Below, one piece after another: positions 26,372 through 38,500 of a stretch of 64,000 bases of DNA. Both the position numbers and the translations under genes were made by a program. Origin of the DNA: Paenibacillus sedimenti (GTDB lineage: Bacteria > Bacillota > Bacilli > Paenibacillales > NBRC-103111); NCBI RefSeq assembly GCF_014534655.1, contig NZ_JACVVD010000014.1, positions 62,001-126,000 on the forward strand, given 5' to 3'. Numbering within the stretch: position 1 is the first letter of the stretch; each line of letters opens with the position of its first letter. The notes under the pieces were generated by a model that had not been told where the DNA came from, ran no database searches, and saw only the letters and a list, made by a program, of their open reading frames with translations.

Positions 26372-26480
26372 AATATTTTTTTCGAATCGTCCATTTGTCA
26401 TGATCTGACATATCGAGCAGCAGATACAAATATATGTAAATAGTATAGCGAAGCGGCTCGATGAATAGGTGGTGAGTTGA

Positions 26481-27092
26481 ATGTCGCGATCCAATGGAAG
26501 CAATGGCACGGGGGATACGTACACCAGAGTGACTTTTCAAGCGCTGGTAGATGCGATAATTCCACCTACATGCAGACATGTAGAAGGGGGAGGGACTGAA
26601 CTTGTAGCCGGAGCGGTTCAGCTTTGTATGGACCAATTCGTGATGAGGGAGATTGATCATTCGCAATTTGTTCCGGTAAACAAGAATCGGAATCCGATCC
26701 CTCTATTAAGGTCAACAGCGCAATTGCTTGATATGGGGGCTGAGCAATTAATTCGGAGCGGGCTAGCTCAGCATCCGCTAAACGCTTTGCTCTTCCCGGG
26801 CGGCAGGCTGTTTTCTGCTCTGTCACGCGTAGATAGGCAGCAAACATTGGATCTGCTTGATCGGCTTGACATCCCCCTTCAACTATTGCCCCCTCCCTAT
26901 CAAAACAACCCCGGAATCATACAAACCATGATAGATTCGTTAAATCAATTAACGATGTTTGGCTATTATTCAGAATGGTTCGGGTATGGAACAACCCGCC
27001 TTTTCCCTCCGGACTACCGGCAGGTTGAGTTTTTTCCTCCGGCCGAACGATTTGAATATATATCTGTTCAAGGAGCAATACAACAAGTATGA
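26481..27092 (+). CDS. Gluconate 2-dehydrogenase subunit 3-like protein, altered C terminus
   Basis: 203 residues. The body resembles the small subunit that accompanies GMC dehydrogenases: FQALVDAIIPPT near the start and MFGYYSEWFGYGTTRLFPPDYRQ near the end. The normal tail is replaced after VEFFPP by residues read out of frame from the GMC gene. This points to a deletion joining the two genes. GTGG-type ribosome signals precede the ATG. It would normally help membrane export or electron transfer of the flavoprotein. Confidence 0.65.
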   Translation: MSRSNGSNGTGDTYTRVTFQALVDAIIPPTCRHVEGGGTELVAGAVQLCMDQFVMREIDHSQFVPVNKNRNPIPLLRSTAQLLDMGAEQLIRSGLAQHPLNALLFPGGRLFSALSRVDRQQTLDLLDRLDIPLQLLPPPYQNNPGIIQTMIDSLNQLTMFGYYSEWFGYGTTRLFPPDYRQVEFFPPAERFEYISVQGAIQQV

Positions 27093-27099
27093 AGGTGAA

Positions 27100-28578
27100 A
27101 TGAATGACTTGATCACAGGAAGACTTCGTTGGGGGCCAGCGGATAGAAGTCGCCCTCCGTGGTTTCGGAATGTCATGGAGCGGGGGTTTGTTTGGCAAAA
27201 CTCCGGTGTCGGAGGGACTACGCAATCTTATCTTGCCAATTGTCCCCGAGCTTTTCCTGTGACGGTTGACCATGTTTGGCCGATCTCTTACCGCGAGCTG
27301 GTTCCTTATTATGAAAAAGTGGAAGCGACGCTGCCGGTTGAATTTGCGCCTATGACTTCCAAAGAGGAACTGTTTTTTTACGGCGCGAAAAAGGCCGGTT
27401 GGCGGCTGATTCCTACACTGGATGTGACAACTCCTGGCTATCGCCCACAGCCCAACGCCATTCTACCTCCGAATAAGAACCTTACCGATCCGGGCTATTC
27501 GGCGGAGCAGTTATCCTGGATGCAAGGCTGCACCCTAGCCGGTCATTGTATCAACGGATGTCCGCACGGACCCTCGGTAGATAAAATTGCAAAGCGTTCA
27601 ACCAATGTAAGCTATGTCCCGCTTGCGTTGCGAACAGGCTGTGTAACCATAAGACCCAACGCATTTGCTATCCGAATTTTGACGGAGCATCAACCGGCGG
27701 CAGGGCTGCGTGCAATTGGCGTACGCATAAGGGATACATGGACAGAGCAGACGGAAGAGATCAGGGCTAAAGTTGTGGTCATGGCTGCCGGAGCGATTGA
27801 AAGTCCACGGCTTTGGCTAAACTCGGACTTGCCCGGCAATCCATGGGTAGGAAGGGGGCTGGTGAATCATTATTTTGACTGGGTCACGGGAATGTTTGAT
27901 GAAAGAGATTTGGTCTCCATTTTGGGAAGCCCGGACATTAATCCCTTTGTAGGTCATACATCAGGGGGAAGGCTGGACTATCCCGGACTTGGGTCCATTT
28001 TAGTTACAGGGCTTAGCCCCGGACTAGCCGCCTCTATGAGCTTTGGAATAAGTCAGTCCGGATACAGTTCCTTGCATCCGCCCCTTACCGGAATGCCGTG
28101 GTATGTGCAAGGCCGCGTCATAGGGCCCGAGCTGCAGCAGTGGATGGAAAACTATCGTAGAACGCTAAGCATCGTCATATTTGCAGATGATGAGGTCGAT
28201 TATCGAAACGGGGTTACGGTTGATCCTGATAATAAGGATGAACATGGACCTGTCCCGAAGGTGAGCTACGTTTCCGGACAACGGGGGCGAAGGAACCGCA
28301 ACGAACTGGTTAAAATCGCAGTGGAAATTTTGCGGCAAGCAGGAGCCAAAAAGGTGCTCCGGACGGATTGGCCGGCTTCCCTAATGATACATATGGAGGG
28401 CACAATGAGGATGGGGTTTGTAGTCGATGAAAACTGTGAATCCTACGAGACCAAACGGCTATACATAGCTGATAATAGTGTACACTTTAATGCGTTGGGC
28501 AGGGCGAATCCTACGCTTACTACGCAAGCCCTCGCCACTCGAACAGCTGAGAAACTGGCCGACAAATATTTTAATTAA
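27100..28578 (+). pseudogene. GMC oxidoreductase lacking its N-terminal FAD-binding segment
   Basis: The frame is open from 26959, but GMC-like sequence begins only around 27055-27100 (NDLITGRLRWGPADRSRPPW). The N-terminal Rossmann GxGxxG segment that binds FAD, about 80-100 residues, is absent. The rest is intact: SGVGGTTQSYLANCPRAF, AAGAIESPRLWLNS, and the C-terminal active-site region HMEGTMRMG with NPTLTTQALA. GMC enzymes oxidise sugars or alcohols with FAD. Without the FAD domain activity is unlikely, so I call it a remnant. It could still be expressed from ATG 27100, preceded by GAAGGTG. Confidence 0.7.
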
Positions 28579-28643
28579 AGGCAGCCATAAAATAAATTCC
28601 ATACCGATGGGTACTCTAATAAGAAAAAAATGGAGCTGTGAAC

Positions 28644-29195
28644 ATGAATATCATGGAAGTATTCAATGATGCGATTAAGCCGTTTCTGGATGGCGAAAAG
28701 CCGCCTCTAAATGTCGGAGAAGTGATGAATCTATGGTTTTATTTGGCGGCAACGGAACAATCCATGCGCGGTGAACAGGTATCTTTCAATATTGTTCAGG
28801 ATCCTGAACTTAAGGAGAAGATAAAAGTAGTCATTAACGATGTCCATGGTCCGATATTCACGGATTTAACGGAGTTTTTAAAAGCAGAAGGTATCCCGTT
28901 GCCCCAGGGAACGCCGGAAAAGCCGGTTGGCGATTTCCGGAATATGCCGGAGGGTTCCAAGTTGTCTGACGAGGAAGTGGCGAATCTTCTTAGTTTTAAT
29001 ATTATGATGGGAATAAATTATGCTTGCCGGGGGATGACGGAGGCGGTACGTCCGGATGTAGCGGCTATGTTTGCCAAATTTCAGATAAAGAAGGTAACTT
29101 ACTCGATACTGTTAAAAGATCTATTAATGAAAAAAGGATGGTTAAAAGTACCCCCGTATTTTAAAACGGAAGCATTGCAAAACGCCGGTCATTGA
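28644..29195 (+). CDS. DUF3231 (CotF-like, ferritin-like) protein
   Basis: 183 residues from ATG 28644, 8 bases after GGAG. Helix-rich, with DUF3231 features: NLWFYLAATEQSMRG, QDPELKEKI, and LSFNIMMGINYACRG. These four-helix proteins occur in spore formers and relate to spore coat CotF. The terminator overlaps the last codons. Confidence 0.82.
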   Translation: MNIMEVFNDAIKPFLDGEKPPLNVGEVMNLWFYLAATEQSMRGEQVSFNIVQDPELKEKIKVVINDVHGPIFTDLTEFLKAEGIPLPQGTPEKPVGDFRNMPEGSKLSDEEVANLLSFNIMMGINYACRGMTEAVRPDVAAMFAKFQIKKVTYSILLKDLLMKKGWLKVPPYFKTEALQNAGH

Positions 29196-29205
29196 CCGGC
29201 GTTTT
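29179..29205 (+). terminator. Terminator overlapping the end of the DUF3231 gene
   Basis: AAAACGCCGGTC-ATT-GACCGGCGTTTT is a perfect 12-bp stem and includes the stop codon of the gene. The symmetry makes it usable from both sides. Confidence 0.85.
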
Positions 29206-29223
29206 AATTCGTAGAGTTGTAAT

Positions 29224-29391
29224 TTATTTTGCTGCTCCGTCATCAAGTGCTTCCCTCAGAAAGCTCCCGGTATGCGAATCATCGACAAGAGCGATCATCT
29301 CAGGAGTACCCGCAGCACCGACCATTCCGCCCGCATCGCCCCCTTCGGGCCCGATATCGACGACCCAGTCAGATTCGCGGATTTCGAATTA
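29224..29391 (-). pseudogene. Fragment of the uvrA 3' end
   Basis: Minus-strand translation ending at TAA 29224-29226 gives WVVDIGPEGGDAGGMVGAAG, then TPEMIALVDDSHTGSFLREAL. This matches the extreme C terminus of UvrA-type excinuclease ATPases (DLGPEGG and TG(S/K)xL motifs). Nothing of the remaining 800 or more residues is nearby; the match stops at about 29391. It is a remnant of a lost UvrA or UvrA2 gene. Confidence 0.7.
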
Positions 29392-29434
29392 GTGACGAGG
29401 TTTTCCTTTTTCCTTATGGACGCTAAAGTCACTA

Positions 29435-29478
29435 TTGCACAAGGGCTTGTCAATGTTATAATGATACAATATGTATCA
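29435..29478 (+). promoter_or_regulatory. Promoter and palindrome of the giant surface protein gene
   Basis: TTGCAC (29435-29440) and TATAAT (29457-29462), 16 bp apart, form a good promoter. TGATACA-ATA-TGTATCA (29462-29478) is a perfect palindrome placed over the expected transcription start, a position typical for a repressor. Confidence 0.68.
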
Positions 29479-29500
29479 AATTTACGGAGGTTGCTATTCA

Positions 29501-32500
29501 ATGAATCGTAGCGTAAGGAATATGTGGAAAAAAGGAACGGCTATTCTGCTCGCCATTGTGCTGATCCTTTCGGATCTCTCTGCGGCGTCGGCTGCCGAGT
29601 TGGGAGAACAGAAGGCCGTTGAAGATCCAATGAAATCCAATTTAATGAAAGCGGTTTATGCCGCGTTGGATAATCCAGGCGAAAGTGCAAGCAAGCACAG
29701 TGCGGCAACTGCGCCGGTTACGACGGTGGCGGCGAACGCGTCGTTATCGTGGAATTTGCTATCCAAGGTGGATCGCAGTCTGATTCCGACATTATATTAT
29801 AACAGAGATAATCCGGAGCTCAAGCTGAGCACGGACGGGCGTTACATTGGCTTCAATCGGTTAGATTTAGCTGCAGATCAAAGCCAACTCAAACAGGTTC
29901 TTTCTGTTTATGACCGTGTGACTGGAGTCACGGACAATGTGTATAGTGCGGAAGTACCGATACTAGCGAATCAAATACTTCGTTTTGACATCAGCGGTGA
30001 TGCCCGATACGTTGCTTTTTCGTATGCTGAGGGCATCCATTTGCCGGAGCCGCGGACGTCGGTGTACCTGTTCGACCGAGAAACTCGAATGCTTACTGCC
30101 ATTACGGGGAATACGGGCAAGAGAGATTTCGATGACGATACCGATATGGTATCCATTAGCGCTGACGGCCAATATGTCGCTTTCGATTCCAATGCTGCGG
30201 GGCTTGTACCGGAAGATACCGACGATCTTAGGGATGTGTTCGTGTATGACCGCGAGTCAGGCTCGATCCAGCGGATCAGCACACGAGTCGGAATGAAAGA
30301 TAATGACTACGGTGACAGTAATGCACCTTCTATCAGTTGGGACGGACGCTACATTGCGTTTCAGACAGATGCGAAACTTGTTGACGATGACTCCCATGAC
30401 CATCCGGATATTTATGTTTACGACCGTGAAGGAGGGAACGCGCCATTCCAGCGAGTCAGCGCCGGTCTGAATGGTGAGGAGGCGGACGGCAGAAGCAGCC
30501 ACCCGTCTATCAGCGACGATGGTCAAGTCATTGCGTATGAATCTGAAGCGCGCAATCTCGTTGTTGACGATACGAACGATCTGAAAGATATTTTTGTTTA
30601 CGACAAAAGATCGGCAATGACGAAGCGCGTTTCCATTGGAGCTGGCGGCATACCGTTCAGTCGGGATAGCGAGCAGCCGGCCATCAGTGATGACGGTCTT
30701 TATGTTGGGTTTCAACTAGCATATGAAGCGGTGGATGAGACAGACACGGATTCCGATAATGACGATGAGAACGATTTCCCTAAGGAAGCTTATGTTGCGG
30801 ATGTGGCAGCGCAGATGGCGGAGCGAGTTAGCGTTCAGAACGCACCCTATAGGCTAGTTAATCCGAGCATGGGGCCGGTCGTCGGCCGTGGCGGATCGTT
30901 GGTTGTTTATTTCTCCGAGTATTGGGCAAAGTTTGACGGCACGGATGAGTTCAAACTCCCTGGTATTTTTATTGCCGCGAAAGGGACGGTGCCAGTCTGG
31001 CCAGCGGGCAGCCAGCTGCAGCCATCCAACCGGACGGTTGATAGTGTTACGCTGAGTTGGCAGGACGCTACAGATCCCAAAGGCATACTCGGCTATCATG
31101 TCTACCAGGACGGTAAGATAATAGGCTATGTTCCATACGGAGGAACAGGAGGCTCCTTTACGGCATCAGGGCTTTTACCAACTTTCGAGCATCTGTTCCA
31201 GATTGAAGCGGTAAATACGGACTATCATGAAAGCTATGGCGGTCCGACTTATAAGTTGGACGCAGGCGGCGGTACCCCCGGCGATACGCTGCAAATTGGG
31301 TGGGATGCCGAGAAAACAACCGTCATGGGTTTGCCGATGGCGGGCAGCAAGCTGAATTTTTTCGCGTACGGAAACCCAGGCAAACAAATAACAGGAGAGT
31401 TGACCTACAAAACGTGGAAAGATGATTCCACCGAAGAAACGCATAAGCTGCCGCTAACGTTGACGGAGAGAGCGGCATCGCCGGGGAAGTACGAAGCCGT
31501 TTGGGGGATGGCGGAGAATACGAGCGAAATCACCTCCTTGACGATGAAGATGACCGATCCCGAGTCACCGGGGACCGTAACGGAGAAGCAGGCCTTTGAC
31601 CTCCCGGTTCAGGTAACGGGAACCGCGGTCATTGCCTTCGACAATCCCGGTTCGGGCAGCTTGAAGGATGGGATTCTGTCTTTGTCGAGCGGCCAATATG
31701 GCGAACAAGTTACGATTCTTACAGGAGACGATCCTGTATCTCTGGAAGGCCTTGTGCCTGACAAAGACTACACCATCGTCCTTCGCTCTCCGGATTTCCG
31801 TCATATTTGGGCGAAGCAAGAGCAATTGAAGGTGGGGGCCGGCCGGAAGAAATCCTTTACATTGGCCATCGAACAGCCGGCGAAGCTCAGATTTCAAGTG
31901 ATCGATCAGACCGGGCAACCGGCCGCGAACGTGCAAATGCAATTGTTCGACGAGGAACAGAACTACTTGGGTATGACGTACACCCGCTCAGACGGATGGA
32001 CGGATTGGGAGGAAGGCTTGAAAGTCGGAACGACGATCGTCGCGAAAGTGGACATCGGAGATCGGCTGGTAGAGCCGGTACCAGACCAGCGGGTGAAACT
32101 CATTCCGGGTGCGAACGAGCCGAAGGTCATTCTTAAAGCACCGGGAGAAGGCGTTCTGGAAGGGGTCGTTACGGCACCGAACGGCAGCCCGGTGAAAAAC
32201 GCGTTCATTACCGCGACCCAAATGTTCCGAGGCAAGCCGATCGTCCGGAATACGCGGACGAATCTGGATGGAGCTTACCGTCTATCCCTGCTGGAAGGCG
32301 AGGCGAAGCTCGAACTATATGAGTCGGCCTATCATTACAGCGCGGGCGGCATTGTGACGGCGCAAATCGCGGAAGGACAGACCACCAAGCTGAATATCCC
32401 GGTGCGTCAGCCCAGTACAGGCGTCATCAATTTGGAGGTTCGCCTGAAATATCTGGAGGACAGCGATTTCGGCGAACCGGTCAATCTGGAGCAATTGGGC

Positions 32501-35500
32501 TTTCATACAGTCATAGAATCGAAGTTCGGCCATATGCCTGGGGGTTATATGTCGGGGTATTTTTCAAATGCCTATCACTTCGGGGGATTACCGGGACAGA
32601 AGGTATCGGTATGCGTCACGAGCTCGAAACCGGCGATTATGACCGTGTGCGATGAGGTGACGTTGGATGAGAACTCCAACGCAACCGCCAAGCTGTTTTT
32701 CGAGGAGAAGGGAGGCCGAATTCAAGGGAAACTGGCGAAGACGGATCACAGGTGGATTAACGGAAGGATCTACAAGCTGGTCGGAGGATCCAAAACTTCG
32801 TCGAGGTACGTCGGAGACGACGATTTCTCGGAGGACGGCACGTTCGATATTAACGTTCCGGAGCCTGGCACCTATCTCATGGAGCTGGCCAGACGTCCTG
32901 TTGGCGACCAGGTCGATTACGAATATGCGAATGTGCAGTTTACGGTAGCGGATAAACAAATTTTGCCGATCGGGACGGTAACGTTCGGCGGGAAGAAGTA
33001 TTTCTCCAATTATGCCGGCAACCATTACGATGCCCTGAGCAGCAGGGTACTGCCAGGCGGTACGGTAAGCTTCCGAGCCGGATTCAACAACCGGAACGAT
33101 TCGGAGGCGACCGGCGTCAGTCTCATATTCGACATCCCGGAAGGGATGACGCCGGTCAAGGATGCAGGCGGCCGCATTGTCATAAGCGGAGCCGCGACGG
33201 AAGGGGATGCCCGATTGGAAGGCCAGTCCTTGATCGTTCCGATCGGGACGCTGGCGAAGAAACAGTCCGGCACGATCGGCTTCCAAGTAAAGGTGGATCC
33301 GGCATTTAACCAGCGTTCGTTGAAAACTTCCGCCATCATACGCGCCAAGATCGGCACGGAGCAGGTGGAAGAGACGATCGGCAGCATCCAGTTGGATGTA
33401 CCGCTCGTTACGCTTGAGGTACCGGAGAGGGTTTTCAGTCCGATCGTCAAGCTGAGCGGAGTCGCACCGTCGGGAAGTACGGTCAAGGTATACGACGGCA
33501 AAGCGTTGATCGGCAGCGCGCCGGCTGCCGTTTCGGGAGTCTGGAGCCTGGAGGCGGAGCTGAACGATCTGGGCGATCCCAGCACCCATGCACTTCGGGC
33601 AGAGACGGAAGCGGGGGGCGTGACGCTTCAGTCGCCGGTCTCTTATATAAGCTATGATACGAAGAAGCCGCGGCTGCTGGAAGTCGCCATGTCCCAAGCG
33701 CCTGATGGCAGATGGGTGACGCTCAATACCCGGGAAGGGATCTCCCGTCTTGCCTATACGGTCAGGCCGGGCAACCCGTTCCAGTTCGATCTGAAGTTCG
33801 ATAAGCCGGATGAGGTGGAGAATGTCTACATCTATCTGGATGGTCAGACCGGCGATCCGATCAAGGCGGTAAGGGACGGAAACTTTTTTCACGCGGTGAC
33901 CCCGACCGGCAGAGGTGCCCTCGGCGATATCTATGTCGACTATGATACCAAACCGGAACCGTTCGTAAACGATGGCCGATACCCCTCTCTTGAGGAGGTG
34001 CGCCAGTCTCTTCCGCCGACGATGCACGATTTCAAGCTGGAAGTGAAGTCTCCATTCGAACTGAAGAACGGCAAATATTCGGGCACCGTGCAGTTCATCT
34101 TCCCGCAATTGAAAGACCTTAAGGCCACGGTTACGTTGACGATCGGACTGAACTCCGGCTATAAGGCGACGAAAGAAGAGCTGGAGATGGCCGAGAGGTC
34201 GGGGTTGCCGATCCTGAACGCAACGTTCGGAGCGACGGAGACGGAAGACGGGTTCAAGACCGTATCGAAGGGTCATATTCCGATGAACGTACTGTTTCCG
34301 AACGGCGTGCCGGAGGGCCTTACGGCCTCACTGGCAGCCGGGGATGTCCAAACGTTTGACGACCCGGTACTTACTGATGTGACGACGGAAACGTTCGTGC
34401 AGTTCGGGCCTGGCGGAGAAGAGTTCGGCAAGATCAACGGGATCAAGAAGCAATATTCGGATACGATGGGATTCGCCGAGAAAGTCATGAAAATCACGGG
34501 TAGAGTCGAAAGCTTCGGGATGGATTGCATCGCGGAGCTCCCGAAGACGGTCAAGCAAGCGGGGCATGCGCTGAAATCCCTCGTCGTGGGCGAGGTGACC
34601 AAGTTCGGGCTCGGAGCTTGGACGGCCGCGATGGGCTTGACCGGTCCGGGCGCGATTGCAGCCGCAGGCGCGACGGCGGTAGCCGGACAACAAATCGATA
34701 ACTACGTGGACTCACAGATTGACGCGATCGGTACCGGATATAATCAGTGTTTGGACGAAGAAGTCGACGAGAAGAAGTTGAAGCGCAAGAAAATCGCCCG
34801 TCCTCGCTGGATCTATGATCCGAGCGGTTATATCTATGAAGCCGTTCCGACGAATCGTCTGAGCGGCGTGAAGGCGACGGTCCTCTATAAGGACCCGGTC
34901 AGCCAAGAATGGACCGTGTGGGACGCGGGGCCGTATGAGCAAGTGAATCCGCATAACACGGACGATCAAGGCAAATATGGCTGGGATGTTCCAGAGGGCA
35001 AGTGGAAGGTCGTCTGGGAGAAGGAAGGCTACGAGACGAAGACGAGCGCGGAGCTTGACGTTCCGCCGCCGCATACCGAGGTGAACGCGGGGCTCGTTTC
35101 CTGGGAATCGCCGAAGGTTCAGACGGTGACGGGAGTCACTTACGGTGGCGGCGGTTACATGGATATTCAATTCAGCAAGTACGTGAAGGTGCCTTCGAAT
35201 ATCCAGGCGCAAGCGGTGACGGTGACTGGACCGGATGGCCAGGAGGTGGAGGGAACGCTGTCGTTCGTAAAACCGGAGCTGAATCCGGCGGATCCTGCCG
35301 GACAGGAGACGCTGTCGACGACCCTCCGCTTTACGCCGAAGGACGCATCCGCTTTGAAGGTTGGCTCGGATTACGCCTTGAAGGTGAAGGCGAACCTCTT
35401 CCAAAGCTATGCCGGCGTATGGATGAGAGAAGGCCATGCCGGTCGATTCACGGTTAGCCTGCGCGATGAAGCAGGACCGGTTCCCACCAGCGCGACGGTA

Positions 35501-38500
35501 GATGAGGGAGGAATGATCCTCAGCTTGACGTTTAATGAACCGCTTGGAGCCGCGATAGACGCATCCAAGATAGATTTGAACGGCAACGCCGAAGCGATTG
35601 CTTCGGTCGTTCGATCCGCAGCGGCGGGTGGAAATCATACTCTGCTCATCAGTCTGACAGAACCATTGCCGGCCGGTGAAACGACATTGAAGGTGTTGGG
35701 CGGAGCGGCCACAGACGCTGCAGGCAACGTGTCGAGCGAGCAGGAGTTGAAGGTTTCCAGGCAAGCGGCTGGAACGAATTCCAAGCTATCGGCACTGTCG
35801 ATAGCCGGAGGCGTGTTGTCGCCGGATTTTGATCCGGAACGTCTTTCTTACACGGTGAAAGTATCGCAGACGGCGGAAGACATACAAGTTACGGCGGTGA
35901 CAGCTGATTCGAAAGCGAAGCTCACCGTAGACGGCGTCGAAGCCGTCAGCGGCACGGCTAAATCCGTACGGGTTCCGGACAAAGGGGACATTGCCATCCG
36001 TGTCACGGCAGAGGATGGCCAGACCGTTCGAGAGTATACCATTGAGGTGAAGCGAGAGGCGAATCCGCCATCGACTGACGCTACGCTATCGGCATTGACG
36101 TTGAGCAGCGGTACATTGACACCAGCGTTCCACAGATCAACAACCGCCTACAGCGTGGAGCTTCCAGTTGGAACAACTGAGCTGGGGGTAACAGCAGCGG
36201 TGTATGACGCCAAATCGAAGCTGACCATAGGTGGCGCGGCTGCGGAAAGCGGTGTAACGAAGGTCGTGACAATCCCGAACGATAAAACCATCCGCGTGGC
36301 GGTGGAATCGGAAGCGGGAGCGACGAAAGAGTATACGATTGAAGTCAAGCATCCTGTCTTGAGTGAGAATAACGAACTGAGAGCATTGACGTTAAGCAAT
36401 GGCACATTAACGCCTGCGTTTAACCCGGCAACAACCGCCTACAGCGTGGAGCTTCCAACAGGAACAACCGAGCTGGGGGTAACAGCAGCGGTGTATGACG
36501 CCAAATCGAAGCTGACCATCGGCGGTGTGGTTGCGGTAAGCGGCGTAGAGAAAATCGTAACGATTCCGAACGATAAAACCATCCGCGTGATAGTGGAAGC
36601 GGAATCGGGAGCGACGAAAGAGTATACAATTGAAGTCAAGCATCCTGTTGTGAGTGAGAATAACGATTTGAGAACGTTGGCGTTAAGCAATGGCACATTA
36701 ACGCCTGCGTTCAACCCGGCAACAACCGCCTACAGCGTTGAGCTTCCAGCAGGAACAACCGATCTGGGAGTAACGGCAGCGGTGTATGACGCCAAATCGA
36801 AGCTGACCATAGGTGGCGCGGCTGCGGTAAGCGGCGTATCGAAGATCGTAACGATCCCGAACGACAAAATCATCCGCGTGGTGGTGGAATCGGAATCGGG
36901 AGCGACGAAAGAGTATACGATTGAAGTCAAGCATCCTGTCTTGAGTGAGAATAACGATCTGAGAGCATTGACGTTAAGCAATGGCACATTAACGCCTGCG
37001 TTCAACCCGGCAACAACCGCCTACAGCGTTGAGCTTCCAACAGGAACAACCGAGCTGGGGGTAACAGCAGCGGTGTATGACGCCAAATCGAAGCTGACTA
37101 TCGGCGGTGTGGTTGCGGTAAGCGGCGTAGAGAAAATCGTAACGATTCCGAACGATAAAACCATCCGCGTGGTAGTTGAATCGGAATCGGGAGCGACGAA
37201 AGAGTATACGATTGAAGTCAAGCATCCTGTTGTGAGTGAGAATAACGATCTGAGAACGTTGGCGTTAAGCAATGGCACATTAACGCCTGCGTTCAACCCG
37301 GCAACAACCGCCTACAGCGTGGAGCTTCCAGCAGGAACAACCGATCTGGGAGTAACGGCAACGGTGTATGACGCGAAATCGAAGCTGACCATAGGTGGCG
37401 CGGCTGCGGTAAGCGGCGTATCGAAGATCGTAACGATCCCGAACGACAAAATCATCCGCGTGGTGGTGGAAGCGGAATCGGGAGCGACGAAAGAGTATAC
37501 GATTGAAGTCAAGCATCCTGTCTTGAGTGAGAATAATGATCTGAGAGCATTGACGTTAAGCAATGGCACATTAACGCCTGCGTTTAACCCGGCAACAACC
37601 GCCTACAGCGTGGAGCTTCCAACAGGAACAACCGAGCTGGGGGTAACAGCAGCGGTGTATGACGCCAAATCGAAGCTGACCATAGGTGGCGCGGCTGCGG
37701 AAAGCGGTGTAGCGAAGATCGTAACGATCCCGAACGACAAAATTATCCGCTTGGTAGTTGAATCGGAATCGGGAGCGACGAAAGAGTATACGATTGAAGT
37801 CAAGCATCCTTTTGGGAATAACAATCTGAGAGCATTGACGTTAAGCAATGGCACATTAACGCCTGCGTTTAACCCGGCAACAACCGCCTACAGCGTGGAG
37901 CTTCCAACAGGAACAACCGAGCTGGGGGTAACAGCAGCGGTGTATGACGCCAAATCGAAGCTGACCATCGGAGGCGCAGCTGCGGTAAGTGGAGTATCGA
38001 AGATCGTAACGATCCCGAACGACAAAATCATCCGCTTGGTAGTTGAATCGGAATCGGGAGCGACGAATGAGTATACGATTCAGGTCAGCTATACGAGTAA
38101 TAACGATCCAGATAGTCCCGACACTTCACCCGGCTCAGCTCCAGCACCGGCAGCTAAGGACCCTCTGAACTTGGGTGAGACTGCGGTCAAAGAGAAGAAA
38201 AAAGCCTCGAGCGGTGGAACTGCCCTAGTGATCGACATCGGTAAGGATGCGGTTACCGAAGCTTTGAAGGATGGAAAGAAATCGAAAGAACTCTATGTCG
38301 AAGCGAATGAGCCTCTGGATGAGATCATCCTGCAGCTTCCAATTGATGCGCTTCACCAGTTGGAGAGCGCGCAAGCGGTATTGTTGGTGAAGACGCAGCT
38401 GATGAATGTGAGGCTGAATGCTGCCGCGCTTCAAACCAGCGGTTTGGCTGAAGGGACGACGATCCGGTTAGTTATTGCCAAAGCGGAGGATCAGCTCGCG

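Noticed and set aside
32588..34276. Long minus-strand frame of 562 codons inside the giant surface gene
   Set aside because: Antisense to a coding region with strong codon structure; Arg-rich low-complexity translation, no ribosome site and no recognisable domain.
36081..37854. Regular series of minus-strand frames of 78 and 91 codons
   Set aside because: They recur every 291 bp because the sense strand is a tandem coding repeat; mirror images, not genes.
36100..38090. CRISPR array
   Set aside because: Regular spacing, but units are 291 bp, contiguous and encode protein; no short direct repeats with unique spacers.
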